This document shows positions 10,591 through 19,386 of a DNA stretch of 64,000 bases, piece by piece; position 1 is the first letter of the stretch; every line of letters begins with the position of its first letter. Origin of the DNA: Pedobacter sp. D749 (GTDB lineage: Bacteria > Bacteroidota > Bacteroidia > Sphingobacteriales > Sphingobacteriaceae); NCBI RefSeq assembly GCF_019317285.1, contig NZ_CP079218.1, positions 558,001 through 622,000 on the forward strand, given 5' to 3'. The notes under the pieces are model-generated. The model did no database searches. It worked only from the letters and a program-made list of their open reading frames with translations, and was not told the DNA's origin. Position numbers and translations under genes: made by a program.

Positions 10591-12894
10591 TTACAAGTGT
10601 TCTTCTAAAAGTTTTTTAATTTGTCTGTTATCCATAAATCCCAAAGCCGGGTTTACCACTTTGCCTTCTTTATTAATCAGCACTTGATGCGGAATGCCTG
10701 TAATTTTAAATTTATCAGCTAAATAGCGCCATTCATCACTTTTTAGCCTATAATGTTGTCCTTTTATAGTGGGCACTAAATTCTGGTAGGCAACCAAAGG
10801 CGAGCTTTCATCAGTAATGTAAACAAATACAACATTGCTATCTTTCATTTCTTCTTTCAAAGGCCTGATTTCCGCAATTCCGTTAAGGCAGGGACCACAC
10901 CATGTTGCCCAAAAATCAACTAAAATAACCTTACCTGCATGTTTGCTGATAATGTTATCTAAAATTTTATCCGCTTCTACTTTTGGTGTTTGGTTTACAA
11001 AATATCCTCCGTTTTTTTTATTGGCGATGATCTGTTTTTCGGTATCGTTGTTTCTGAGTTTAATATAATCTTTTACAAACTGATTCTTAATATCTGATAG
11101 GGCATAAGGCAAATTGTTCTGGCTGATTGGAGAGAGTTCGCTAACAATTGGTCTTAAAATATCTTGTGCGTTCATAATATCAACCAAAATCCCTTTGTTA
11201 ATATTAAATGCCGAATCGATTAATTTGATATAATAATTTGAGAAATTTTTTGTGTTAAAGATTTTGATAAAATCACCATGTTCCTGCAACCATGCATCTT
11301 GTATGTGTTTATCAGCACTATCTATTTTTAATGAAAGTCCATCTGATGATATCAATTTTTCGAATGATTTGTCTAAATCAGTAAGTGCGATATTACTCGC
11401 TTTAAGCGCATGTAACATATCAGCATAATTATGGGTATAGCTATATCTGTCAGGTCTTACTCCCGGTAAAAATTTAAATCTGTTAATAAAGGCATTGTAA
11501 TTTCCACTAATTACAGAAAGTTCATCATTGATGATTTTTTGGTCGAAAAAATTATAGTAATCATCAGGGTATTTTTCAGCCTTCTTTTTAGTCGCCCTAT
11601 TTGCAGATTCATAATTCCAGTTATACTCGATAATATGGTTGGCATAACCACATAAAATATCTATCCTTTTAACTTGATAGGCTTTCTCTGAAAGGGTTCC
11701 TAGCTGGTGGATGGAGTCTAACCTGGAAAGTTCTGTTTTTTGAAGGTTCAGTAAATAAGTTTTATAATCGTTTGGCTTCATATCAACTATTCTTTTTTGG
11801 ATGTCTTCATAGTCGAATAAATCAAATTTATTTAAAAGAGAAAGATCCTCATTTAATTGAGCCAGCCCACCTGTATATCTGGTATTTTCATCACCAATAA
11901 TGACAAAAAGTTCTTTACCAGGCTCCAGGTAGATATCATTTTCATTGACTATATCTGACCTCAGGAAAACTCTTTCGGGTTGATAAATCCCTACTTTGGC
12001 CGAAAAATAACCGTTTTTTTGTATTGCTATGATCTGGTTTTCCTGTCCCCCCGATATAATATTGTCTATGTACAACATCAGGGTTTTAGTAGCCAATTTA
12101 GGACTGTAGTTTTTAATATAACCACTAAAAGTAGCACTATCGTTTTTGAAGATGGGAAGTTTATAGGTTTCCTTTTGAATAATTCTTTTACAATCTGCCT
12201 GGTTTTTGCTTAACTGAACTGTTTTATTATCAATGGTAAGGTTGATCGTGTTGTTTTTTAACCCGCTAATTGAAAGCTGTTTGGTTTCTTTGCCATTAGC
12301 AATGGTTATTGATGTAAGGATGCTATTCGGCTTTTTAAGGGTGTTTTTATAAGTCCAAACTTTGTTATCATAAACTACCGATTGATTATAAAAGGCGATT
12401 TCGAGATTATTATTGTTTTTATTATACCAGCTCGTATAAATAAAGTTTGGAAGTAAATTTTTGCTTTCCTGCAAGGCAATGTCATAGATTTTCCAGCTAT
12501 TATCACCCTCTTCTCCATAATCAATACTGGTGGCTTTTGCATTAATTTTTGGAAAAATAAGCTGATACGATACACTACCACTTGGTGGCATATAGTATTG
12601 ATTATCTAATGGAATGCCAACTGTTTTCCTGATGTAGTATTTGGCGGTACCGGTATTGTCTTGAAGATAAGTGTTTTTAGGTATCCTGATCCATTGCCCG
12701 GCAGTATAGGTAGTGGTAAACCATAATACAGTAGCGGTATCTGATGTTACTATTTTTGTGATTTTCAGCGTTGATGAGGCGCTGTTAAAACCAACAAATG
12801 GATTGGTTATTGTTTTTTGAGCGTGCAGGCCTACTGTAACTATCGATAGAAAAAAGGCTAGTACAATTTTTTGATGGAGAGAACTGGTTTTCAT
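10591..12894 (-). CDS. Large TlpA-family thioredoxin-fold protein
   Basis: A 767-residue exported protein (signal peptide to about residue 25, ending GLHAQ). The last 120 residues are a TlpA-like thioredoxin domain with the WCGPC redox motif at 665-669 and the cis-proline GIPH near 734. The long N-terminal and middle regions resemble the beta-rich and helical regions that precede thioredoxin domains in Bacteroidota TlpA-like proteins, but are much longer than usual. Probable role: periplasmic thiol-disulfide exchange, perhaps specialised for a partner. The adjacent peptidase gene (21 bp downstream) may encode such a partner; that is inference. The AraC gene lies 76 bp upstream in the same direction. 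Confidence 0.82.
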   Translation of the reverse strand: MKTSSLHQKIVLAFFLSIVTVGLHAQKTITNPFVGFNSASSTLKITKIVTSDTATVLWFTTTYTAGQWIRIPKNTYLQDNTGTAKYYIRKTVGIPLDNQYYMPPSGSVSYQLIFPKINAKATSIDYGEEGDNSWKIYDIALQESKNLLPNFIYTSWYNKNNNNLEIAFYNQSVVYDNKVWTYKNTLKKPNSILTSITIANGKETKQLSISGLKNNTINLTIDNKTVQLSKNQADCKRIIQKETYKLPIFKNDSATFSGYIKNYSPKLATKTLMLYIDNIISGGQENQIIAIQKNGYFSAKVGIYQPERVFLRSDIVNENDIYLEPGKELFVIIGDENTRYTGGLAQLNEDLSLLNKFDLFDYEDIQKRIVDMKPNDYKTYLLNLQKTELSRLDSIHQLGTLSEKAYQVKRIDILCGYANHIIEYNWNYESANRATKKKAEKYPDDYYNFFDQKIINDELSVISGNYNAFINRFKFLPGVRPDRYSYTHNYADMLHALKASNIALTDLDKSFEKLISSDGLSLKIDSADKHIQDAWLQEHGDFIKIFNTKNFSNYYIKLIDSAFNINKGILVDIMNAQDILRPIVSELSPISQNNLPYALSDIKNQFVKDYIKLRNNDTEKQIIANKKNGGYFVNQTPKVEADKILDNIISKHAGKVILVDFWATWCGPCLNGIAEIRPLKEEMKDSNVVFVYITDESSPLVAYQNLVPTIKGQHYRLKSDEWRYLADKFKITGIPHQVLINKEGKVVNPALGFMDNRQIKKLLEEHL

Positions 12895-12970
12895 TGTTTT
12901 AGATTGAAAAACAAGTATAACTAAAAAACGGGTTATTGTCCGTTAAATTCTGTTAAATAAGAGTTGTAAA

Positions 12971-13834
12971 CTATTTGATCACTGATTTTAGTTCATGCCT
13001 ATATTCTGAAGCACTTTTGCCGGTAAATTCTTTAAATAATTTATTGAAATGGCTAAAGTTGTTAAAGCCACTTTCATAAGAAATATTGGCAATGCTGATG
13101 GGTTTTTCGGCAAGAAGCTTTGACGCATGCACTACACGATATTCGTTTACAAAATGTGTAAAGGTTTTTTTGGTAATTTTTTTAAAATAACGGCAAAAGG
13201 AAGGAACCGTCATACTCGACATTTCCGCCACGTGCTGTAAACTAATCTGTTCCTGGAAATGGTCTTTTACGTAGTTAAAAATCATATTAATGCGGTCGTT
13301 ATCCTGCACCTGCATTTCCATCGAAAATCCGTCAGCATTTAAGATTTTATAATCTTTCGCATGTTCAAGTTCCTTTAATACGCTGAGTAGCGTTAAAAGT
13401 CTTTCAAAAGGCGACTGATCGTCCATCATTTCTATGCTATCGCCAACGGCCCGCATGGTTTCGCTACCAAAGGCAATTCCCGCCTTTGCTTTGTCGAATA
13501 ATTCGTGGATGCCTTTGATTTCCTGCAGACCTAAAAAGATGTCGCCCAAAAAATCGGGTTTCATCTGGATAACAGTTTCGTTTTTGTTTCCGGTATTGGT
13601 ATCGGTAAAACCACAATGGGGAAGATTGCTGCCAATGAGGATCAGATCACCTTCGGTATAATAGGACACATGACTGCCGATCTGCCTTTTGCCGGCCCCT
13701 CCGTTAACAAACACCATTTCAATTTCAGGATGGTAATGCCAAAGATGCGCCATATTGTTGGCGTTTTCTACATATTTTGAATAATAAAATGAACTTCCAA
13801 AAGAAGGCTCAACAACTTCAAAACTTGGCTTCAT
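12971..13834 (-). CDS. AraC-family transcriptional regulator
   Basis: A 287-residue protein. Residues about 15-90 form a cupin-like sensor domain (HLWHYHPEIEMVFVNGG, GDLILIGSNLPHCG). Residues about 185-287 form the double helix-turn-helix AraC DNA-binding domain, with the typical second-HTH signature ISIANISYESGFNNFSHFNK and FTGKSASEYR. It therefore binds DNA, probably in response to a small molecule such as a sugar. It is divergent from the secreted-protein gene at 14016 and upstream of the TlpA/peptidase genes, either of which could be its target. No ligand can be read from the sequence. Confidence 0.93.
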   Translation of the reverse strand: MKPSFEVVEPSFGSSFYYSKYVENANNMAHLWHYHPEIEMVFVNGGAGKRQIGSHVSYYTEGDLILIGSNLPHCGFTDTNTGNKNETVIQMKPDFLGDIFLGLQEIKGIHELFDKAKAGIAFGSETMRAVGDSIEMMDDQSPFERLLTLLSVLKELEHAKDYKILNADGFSMEMQVQDNDRINMIFNYVKDHFQEQISLQHVAEMSSMTVPSFCRYFKKITKKTFTHFVNEYRVVHASKLLAEKPISIANISYESGFNNFSHFNKLFKEFTGKSASEYRHELKSVIK

Positions 13835-14015
13835 GTTTTGCTAAATTATTGTTCTAAAATACATAAAAAATATGCTTTATTATGGGTTTTGTTAAAATAT
13901 CGCATAATTAAGGGTAATATAGCATAGATATTAGCAAATATGCAATCACCTATCTTTCAGAGGCCTCCGTACCTTAGTGCTATAATATAATGATTAACTC
14001 TAAAAAATATTGGTT

Positions 14016-14609
14016 ATGAAAAAGTTCTTAAAAATCGGTTTAATAGCAGCGTTATTTTTTACTGCTACGGGTGTACACGCTAACGATGATGATTTTACTT
14101 TAAAAGTAAAAGGTGAAAAAGAAAAATTTATTCGTTTCTCTGTAGATAAAGCAGAAAATGTTAATTTATCACTCATTGATGCATATGATGAAGTTTTATT
14201 TGAAGAAAACATCCATGCTTCAGCTGCCTCTAGCAAAGTTTATGATCTGAATGAGCTTCCTGATGGAAAATATACGCTTAAAGTAGAGTCGGATGTAAAA
14301 GTTGCAAAATATAGTGTGGTAATTAAAAACGGTGAGGCAGTTGTTTCTGAACCGAAAATTTCTAACATATTTAAACCTGTTTATACTAAAAAAGATCAGG
14401 TAATTACGCTTAACCTTGAAAACCTGGAGAATAGTCCGGTGGAAGTTAAAGTGTATAACGAATACAACGATGTGGTCTATAGTGAGGTATTCAAAGATAA
14501 ATCGCAACTGGTAAAGAAATTCAATATCGGTAAAACAGATTCTAAGGAATTAACCTTCGTGGTGAAGTTCAATGAAGAGAGCTTTGTTAAAACGATTGAA
14601 ACATATTAA
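14016..14609 (+). CDS. Secreted protein with two similar beta-sandwich segments
   Basis: A 197-residue protein from ATG 14016 (a TTG two codons earlier is less likely). The signal peptide is MKKFLKIGLIAALFFTATGVHA. The mature part contains two related stretches, NLSLIDAYDEVLFEENI and PVEVKVYNEYNDVVYSEVF, each followed by a strand pattern ending in KYTLKVES- or ELTFVVKF-type sequence. This suggests a tandem duplication of a small Ig-like beta domain. No catalytic residues are seen; function is unknown. It is preceded by a 180-bp AT-rich divergent region shared with the AraC gene and followed by a terminator at 14632. Confidence 0.78.
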   Translation: MKKFLKIGLIAALFFTATGVHANDDDFTLKVKGEKEKFIRFSVDKAENVNLSLIDAYDEVLFEENIHASAASSKVYDLNELPDGKYTLKVESDVKVAKYSVVIKNGEAVVSEPKISNIFKPVYTKKDQVITLNLENLENSPVEVKVYNEYNDVVYSEVFKDKSQLVKKFNIGKTDSKELTFVVKFNEESFVKTIETY

Positions 14610-14631
14610 ACATTTTACAGCTAATTGATAT

Positions 14632-14665
14632 GGGGAGATTGTCGGATAGATGGTCTCCCTTTTTT
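14632..14665 (+). terminator. Terminator after secreted-protein gene
   Basis: The stem GGGAGA / TCTCCC with a 15-nt loop is followed by six T, 22 bp after the stop codon. Confidence 0.72.
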
Positions 14666-14773
14666 ATTATGTAAGATGGGGAGATGTAAGATGGATGATG
14701 TAGTATTCATGGTTTCCATTTCCACCTTCCTTTTACGTTATTACATTTTACCTCATAAAATCTAATTAATCAT

Positions 14774-14803
14774 TTGATTTTAAGAAATATATTGTTACTT
14801 TTG
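14774..14803 (+). promoter_or_regulatory. Promoter of rpsF operon (Bacteroidota type)
   Basis: TTG at 14774-14776 and TACTTTTG (TAnnTTTG) at 14796-14803 are separated by 19 bp, the spacing expected for the Bacteroidota housekeeping sigma factor. Transcription should start near 14810. Confidence 0.75.
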
Positions 14804-14804
14804 C

Positions 14805-14827
14805 ATCCCCGTAATATACCTCGGGAT
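14805..14827 (+). promoter_or_regulatory. Candidate S6/S18 leader hairpin
   Basis: ATCCC (14805-14809) can pair with GGGAT (14823-14827) around a loop containing CCG and ATACC, at the predicted 5' end of the rpsF mRNA. Autoregulatory S6:S18-binding leaders with a conserved CCG bulge are known upstream of rpsF in many bacteria. The match here is by eye only. Confidence 0.4.
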
Positions 14828-14855
14828 TAAAAAATTAAAAACATAATTTATAACA

Positions 14856-15212
14856 ATGAATCAGTACGAAACTGTTATCGTTCTAACCCCGTTGTTATCT
14901 GAAGAGGCTGCGAAAGAGGCATTAGCTAAATTCAAAGCAGTTCTGACTGATAACGGAGCCGAAATTATCCAGGAAGATAATTGGGGTTTGAGAAAATTAG
15001 CGTATCCAATTGAGAAAAAATCAAATGGATTCTTCAACTTAACTGAATACAAAGCTTCAGGAGATTTGATCGCAAAATTAGAGCTTCAATTAAAACGCGA
15101 TGAGCGTGTGTTACGTTTCTTAACTATCCGTTTAGACAAACACGCTGTTGCTTACAATGAGAAAAAGCGTAGTGGTGCTTTTAACAAAAAAACTAAGGAG
15201 GTTGCAGCGTAA
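14856..15212 (+). CDS. rpsF: 30S ribosomal protein S6
   Basis: A 118-residue protein with the S6 fold: the opening [13 protein letters not shown] and the central [23 protein letters not shown] are diagnostic. S6 binds S18 on the platform of the small subunit. It is the first gene of rpsF-rpsR-rplI; its TAA overlaps the ATG of rpsR by one base, which implies translational coupling and equal amounts of the two partner proteins. The start at 14856 follows a short AT-rich leader of about 45 nt without a Shine-Dalgarno. Confidence 0.97.
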   Translation: MNQYETVIVLTPLLSEEAAKEALAKFKAVLTDNGAEIIQEDNWGLRKLAYPIEKKSNGFFNLTEYKASGDLIAKLELQLKRDERVLRFLTIRLDKHAVAYNEKKRSGAFNKKTKEVAA

Positions 15213-15475
15213 TGGCAAGAGAACAAATACAATACGTAACAGCCCCTAAAGTAGAGGATAACCGTAAAAAATATTGCCGTTTTAAGAAAAACGGAATTAA
15301 ATACATCGATTACAAGGATGCAAATTTCTTGTTGAAATTTATTAACGATCAAGGTAAATTATTACCACGCCGTTTAACCGGTACTTCGTTAAAATTCCAA
15401 CGTAAAGTGGCTCAGGCTGTTAAACGCGCCCGTCATATCGGTTTGTTACCTTTCGTTGCTGATCAATTAAAATAG
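15212..15475 (+). CDS. rpsR: 30S ribosomal protein S18
   Basis: An 87-residue protein. The core [20 protein letters not shown] and the C-terminal [19 protein letters not shown] are the S18 family signatures. It binds 16S rRNA together with S6. The first base of its ATG is the last base of the rpsF stop codon; rplI follows 12 bp downstream. The N-terminal CXXC zinc pair present in some S18 proteins is not complete here, only one Cys being visible. Confidence 0.97.
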   Translation: MAREQIQYVTAPKVEDNRKKYCRFKKNGIKYIDYKDANFLLKFINDQGKLLPRRLTGTSLKFQRKVAQAVKRARHIGLLPFVADQLK

Positions 15476-15487
15476 GAGGCTAGAGAT

Positions 15488-15931
15488 ATGGAAATTATTT
15501 TAAAACAAGATATTAAAGGCCTTGGTGAGAAAGATGATGTAGTTACTGTAAAGCCAGGTTATGGCCGTAACTATTTAATCCCTCAAGGATTTGGCGCTTT
15601 GGCTACTTCTTCTGCTAAAAAAGTTTTAGCTGAAAATTTAAAGCAAGCTGCTTTTAAACAAGATAAAATTAAGAAAGATGCTGAAGGTGTTGCTGAGCGT
15701 TTAACTGATGTTAAACTTTCAATCGGTGCTAAAGCTGGCGAAAGCGGAAAAATCTTTGGAGCGGTTAACACCATCCAGATTGCTGAAGCATTAAAAGCTC
15801 AAGGCTTTGATGTAGACCGTCGTCGTATTACTTTCGAAACTGAACCTAAATTTGTTGGCGAATATGTTGCTAACTTAAACTTACACAAAGAAGTTAAAGT
15901 TCAGGTTCCTTTCGAAGTAATCGCTGAATAA
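15488..15931 (+). CDS. rplI: 50S ribosomal protein L9
   Basis: A 147-residue protein. The N-terminal domain MEIILKQDIKGLGEKDDVV followed by VKPGYGRNYLIPQG is the rRNA-binding L9 domain, followed by a long connecting helix (about 40-75) and a C-terminal domain. It is the last gene of the operon. AGGAGG lies at 15475-15480 just upstream of the ATG, one of the few strong ribosome-binding sites here. A strong terminator follows at 15952. Confidence 0.97.
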   Translation: MEIILKQDIKGLGEKDDVVTVKPGYGRNYLIPQGFGALATSSAKKVLAENLKQAAFKQDKIKKDAEGVAERLTDVKLSIGAKAGESGKIFGAVNTIQIAEALKAQGFDVDRRRITFETEPKFVGEYVANLNLHKEVKVQVPFEVIAE

Positions 15932-15951
15932 GCATTCTTTAAAGAATCAAT

Positions 15952-15983
15952 AAAAAGTCCCGATGAAAATCGGGACTTTTTAT
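15952..15983 (+). terminator. Terminator of rpsF-rpsR-rplI operon
   Basis: AAAAAGTCCCGAT and ATCGGGACTTTTT form a perfect stem with a tetraloop-sized loop followed by T residues. It may also serve the convergent ATPase gene. Confidence 0.88.
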
Positions 15984-16021
15984 ATGGAAAACGAATGAGA
16001 TAAGAGGGATGATGGTGCGAT

Positions 16022-17377
16022 TTACAGAGATTGATTTGTTAGCCATTCGGCATATTCTGCTATGCGTGTTCCCAGGTAGTAAGGAATGTTTAATAACAGA
16101 TAAGGTTTGCCTGATGGTGTAATTGTTTTTTCTAGCTTAAACTCGCCTCCATATACTCTAATGGCAAAGGGATGCTCTGAGATATCGATGAATTGATGAA
16201 GTGATCTTAGGCTTCCCGTACTGCCCGATTTTATTTCAATCGGTATTACAATTTTTTTATAGGCATAAATTAAATCAACTTCTGCGTCAGACTGTTTTTT
16301 TTCTCTTACCCAAAAATTGGGCTTGTGAGAAGAAATGCGCTCAATCGATATCAGTTCTTGGGTAAATAAATGTGGAATAACGGCACCTTTGTAGGCTGAA
16401 CTTAAATCGTCTAAGGCGAGCATTTCTCCTTGAATGCCCAATGAATAGTTGATTAATCCTGTATCTAAAAATTGTAGTCTGGGTGATTTTTTTAAATCAG
16501 GAATAATCGGAACCTCCGTATTTGTAGATGGATATATTAACCGGATAATTTTTGCATCATCTAATATCCTAAAAGCCTCTCCAACCTCTCTGGATTTATA
16601 ATTCGAATTGCCGAAACCTTGAAAAATAACACGCTTATCCAGGAAAAGATGGGCAGTACCCATAACGTGATTAATCGTCCTTCTCGCTGTATCGTTTTGG
16701 GTGTATTTTTCTATATCATTTTTGTAGGTTGCCCAAATGCTTTCGTAAACAATAGGTAGATCAGAAAGGTTATGTTCTTCCAAATCAGTTTTTATTATTT
16801 CTGGCATGCCTCCAATAATGGCATATCTATGAAAGGCTTTTAATAATAATTTATGGGCAATGGCTTTTATAGGTGTTTGAAGCAGATGTTTTAACAGGTC
16901 ATCTTTTTTGTTAGCTTGAAGGTATTCTTGAAAATTTAAAGGATATAAGTATAAAAATTCCACCCTGCCAACCGGAAAACTTTTTACTTTTTGTAATACG
17001 AACTCCAAAAGGGAACCTGCACTGATTACATGCAGTTCAGGGATTTCTTCGTAAAAATACCTTAGCATTTGTATCGCTTTCGTACTTTCCTGAATTTCAT
17101 CAACAAAGAGCAAAGTTTCAGCTATTTTATCTGATTGAATTCCATGTCCCAGTAATAATGCTTCAACAATGCTTTGTACATCGTCAAAATCATCAAAATA
17201 TTGATGGTGTGCAGGTTTCTCAAGATTAAGAAAAATAGCATTGGAATAGTTTTTTGCAAAGCTTTTTATCAGTGTTGTTTTTCCCACCTGACGTGCCCCT
17301 CTAATAATCAGAGGTTTTCTATTTTTGCTGTTTTTCCATTGATTTAAATTTTCCTCAATAGATCGTTTAAATGCCAT
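16022..17377 (-). CDS. AAA-type ATPase with DUF4143 domain
   Basis: A 451-residue protein from ATG 17377; a longer frame would start with TTG inside the upstream repeats. Residues 27-35 are the Walker A GARQVGKTT; FVDEIQES near residue 95 is Walker B. The C-terminal half is the DUF4143 region, with a PD-(D/E)xK-like end (SDAEVDLIYAYKK then IPIEIKSG). This family of stand-alone ATPases is very common in Bacteroidota and archaea and is often variable between strains; its cellular job is not settled. Four copies of a TTTGTTACAAA-containing unit lie directly upstream of the start (17390-17512) and are probably involved in its control. Confidence 0.9.
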   Translation of the reverse strand: MAFKRSIEENLNQWKNSKNRKPLIIRGARQVGKTTLIKSFAKNYSNAIFLNLEKPAHHQYFDDFDDVQSIVEALLLGHGIQSDKIAETLLFVDEIQESTKAIQMLRYFYEEIPELHVISAGSLLEFVLQKVKSFPVGRVEFLYLYPLNFQEYLQANKKDDLLKHLLQTPIKAIAHKLLLKAFHRYAIIGGMPEIIKTDLEEHNLSDLPIVYESIWATYKNDIEKYTQNDTARRTINHVMGTAHLFLDKRVIFQGFGNSNYKSREVGEAFRILDDAKIIRLIYPSTNTEVPIIPDLKKSPRLQFLDTGLINYSLGIQGEMLALDDLSSAYKGAVIPHLFTQELISIERISSHKPNFWVREKKQSDAEVDLIYAYKKIVIPIEIKSGSTGSLRSLHQFIDISEHPFAIRVYGGEFKLEKTITPSGKPYLLLNIPYYLGTRIAEYAEWLTNQSL

Positions 17378-17389
17378 TTTTTGTTTTTT

Positions 17390-17512
17390 TTGTAACAAAG
17401 TCAACCCAAATTTATGAATTTTTTGTAACAAAGTCAGGGCATTTTATTTTTTATTTGTAACAAAGTCAATCCAAATTTCTGTATTTTTTGTAACAAAGTC
17501 AGGGCATTTGTA
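17390..17512. repeat. Alternating tandem repeat with TTTGTTACAAA palindromes
   Basis: On the plus strand TGTAACAAAGTCA begins at 17391, 17424, 17456 and 17489, giving steps of 33, 32 and 33 bp. Units 1 and 3 continue AACCCAAATTTATG / ATCCAAATTTCTG, while units 2 and 4 continue GGGCATTT, so the arrangement is A-B-A-B with a 65-bp higher-order period. Each unit contains the palindrome TTGTWACAA. The array ends 14 bp before the ATPase start codon, so it covers the promoter and 5' UTR. Confidence 0.88.
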
Positions 17513-17659
17513 ATTTCTGGTAAGGTAAGATAGCTAACAGGATGTTAAATTTGTAAAGTCTACGGGAAACAATTAACGCTTCCCGCAGTAAAAAAATAAG
17601 AATAATTTATTCATGTCGTAGAATTAACTACATCTTCCATCTCACATCATCCATCCTTA

Positions 17660-18358
17660 CTATCCCTTTGGCGTTGTTGGTCTGATTTCCACTTTGCTTG
17701 GTAGTGTTCTTGCTGGCATGGCTAATAAATCAACAATCAATTTGCCCATATCTTCGGGTTGAATTTTCCAAGCATCATCTTCAGCATTCGGCTGATGATC
17801 GTTAAAATGGCTCGCTACCGATCCTGGCATAATGGTACTTACCTTTACGCCATATTTTCTTAAATCGAGCATAACCGATTGGGTAAAGCCTGTTAAGCCA
17901 AATTTACTGGCATTATAAGCCGATCCTCCGGCGAAAAAATTCGTGCCTGCCAAACTGGAAATGGTGAAGATATGTCCCTTTGTTTTTTTGATCTCCTCTA
18001 CCGAAGCTTTAATGCTGTAAAAAACACCAGTTAAATTTGTATCAATGGTTTCTTTCCATAAATTAATATCCAATTCATCAACCGGTGCAAAATGACCAAC
18101 ACCTGCATTGGCAATGAGTACATCCAATTGCCCCCATTTTTCGAGTATCAGATTTACAGCATCCTGCTGAGATTTAAAATCCACAACATCTGCTTCAAGG
18201 GCCAATACATCACCATGTGCTACCAGCTGAGATGCAGCCTGGTTTGCGCTGTCTATTGTCCTGCTGGTAATGGCTACTTTATAGCCTTCTTTTAAAAGTG
18301 ATTCGGCTATGCCGAAACCAATTCCTTTGCTTCCGCCTGTAATTAATGCAACTTTCAT
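17660..18358 (-). CDS. Short-chain dehydrogenase/reductase (SDR)
   Basis: A 232-residue classical SDR. The cofactor motif TGGSKGIG is at residues 7-14, an NAG motif (IANAGVG) near 85, the catalytic Ser in TISSLAG near 137, and YNASK (Tyr/Lys) at about 151-155. It should reduce or oxidise an alcohol/keto group with NAD(P); the substrate cannot be read. Its closest relatives by sequence feel are 3-oxoacyl-ACP reductase/sepiapterin-reductase-like proteins. It lies downstream of the DUF1080 lipoprotein gene on the same strand (30 bp gap), so co-transcription is possible. Confidence 0.9.
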   Translation of the reverse strand: MKVALITGGSKGIGFGIAESLLKEGYKVAITSRTIDSANQAASQLVAHGDVLALEADVVDFKSQQDAVNLILEKWGQLDVLIANAGVGHFAPVDELDINLWKETIDTNLTGVFYSIKASVEEIKKTKGHIFTISSLAGTNFFAGGSAYNASKFGLTGFTQSVMLDLRKYGVKVSTIMPGSVASHFNDHQPNAEDDAWKIQPEDMGKLIVDLLAMPARTLPSKVEIRPTTPKG

Positions 18359-18388
18359 GTTGTTGTAACGTATGATATCGTAAAATGT

Positions 18389-19198
18389 TTAATTAGATTT
18401 TTTCTTATTGTGGTGAGGAAGCTCCATGATCTGGATATCTTTAAAATCTACCGGCTGCCCTTCGCTTTGTAAGGCAATAAAACCCTGAGTAAGGGCTTTT
18501 CCGTCGATTTTAATTTTCGGATCGTAACGGTTAGCTACCCCGCCACCTATTTGTGGTTTGCTATATTGTAAAACGGTATCGCCATTTATAATATGCGTTA
18601 CAAGCGAATCGCCAAGAACAATTAGTTCTGCAGATACCCATTGGTCGCCATCGTATGTTTTTGATTTGGAATCCAGGCAATGTCCATCATATAATTTACC
18701 TTGATAAAAAATATCTGTACCTGGCGAACACATATTTCCTGTTGGGCGTGGACGGCCATCACTCAAGCCACCTAAAAACTGCATTTCGATCGAAATTGGC
18801 CAGTCTTGTTCCTTAGGCATCGTTTTCGGATCCTGAGAATGAAACATCACACCGCTATTCCGCAGGGTGTAACTGGGTGCTCCTTTTTGTAGTTCGCCAA
18901 CAAAGCGATATTTTAGTTTTAAGTGATAATAAGAAAATGATGTTTTATAATAAAGATGGCCGAACTGATCATTGAAATCGCCATATTGGTCATATCGAAC
19001 CTGTATAATTCCATCTTCAACCCTGAAGGTATTTCCGAAATTTACATTGTAATCGTGGTGATGGATTTTAACATTCCAGTCTTTAATATCTTTCCCGTTA
19101 AAAAGTGTAATCCACTTTTCTGATTGGTTATTGATGTTCTTGCTTGTACTACAGCCCCACAGTGTTACAGCAATAAAAAGATAGCCTAGTTTTTTCAT
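18389..19198 (-). CDS. DUF1080-family lipoprotein (3-keto-disaccharide hydrolase-like)
   Basis: A 269-residue protein from ATG 19198. It begins MKKLGYLFIAVTLWGC, a lipoprotein signal with lipobox Cys16, so it is membrane-anchored. The body is the jelly-roll DUF1080 domain (WITLFNGKDIKDWNVKIHHH, YYHLKLKYRFVGE, SGVMFHSQDP, ISIEMQFLGG, GFIALQSEGQPVDFKDIQIME). Members have been linked to hydrolysis of 3-keto-glycosides and are abundant in polysaccharide-degrading Bacteroidota. A 46-residue upstream extension in the same frame is not credible. No glycoside hydrolase or susCD pair is adjacent. Confidence 0.88.
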   Translation of the reverse strand: MKKLGYLFIAVTLWGCSTSKNINNQSEKWITLFNGKDIKDWNVKIHHHDYNVNFGNTFRVEDGIIQVRYDQYGDFNDQFGHLYYKTSFSYYHLKLKYRFVGELQKGAPSYTLRNSGVMFHSQDPKTMPKEQDWPISIEMQFLGGLSDGRPRPTGNMCSPGTDIFYQGKLYDGHCLDSKSKTYDGDQWVSAELIVLGDSLVTHIINGDTVLQYSKPQIGGGVANRYDPKIKIDGKALTQGFIALQSEGQPVDFKDIQIMELPHHNKKKSN

Positions 19199-19386
19199 TT
19201 GGTTAATTCTGTTTGCGCTATTTTTAATAATGTGAATCACAAAATAAGTAAACAAACTGATTTTAATGCAGGTTAAGGGTTTACCACAGGAATTTTGCAT
19301 TTTGGTTTTTGTGATGACTAAAAAATTTCGCATCATTCCAGTAATCTGTATTTCCCAACTTCAGTCTCTTTAATTACCTTTACGCC

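Noticed and set aside
17390..17512. The regularly spaced repeats considered as a small CRISPR array
   Set aside because: Repeats are only about 13-15 bp, and the intervening sequences are themselves alternately similar, not unique spacers. No cas gene is near.
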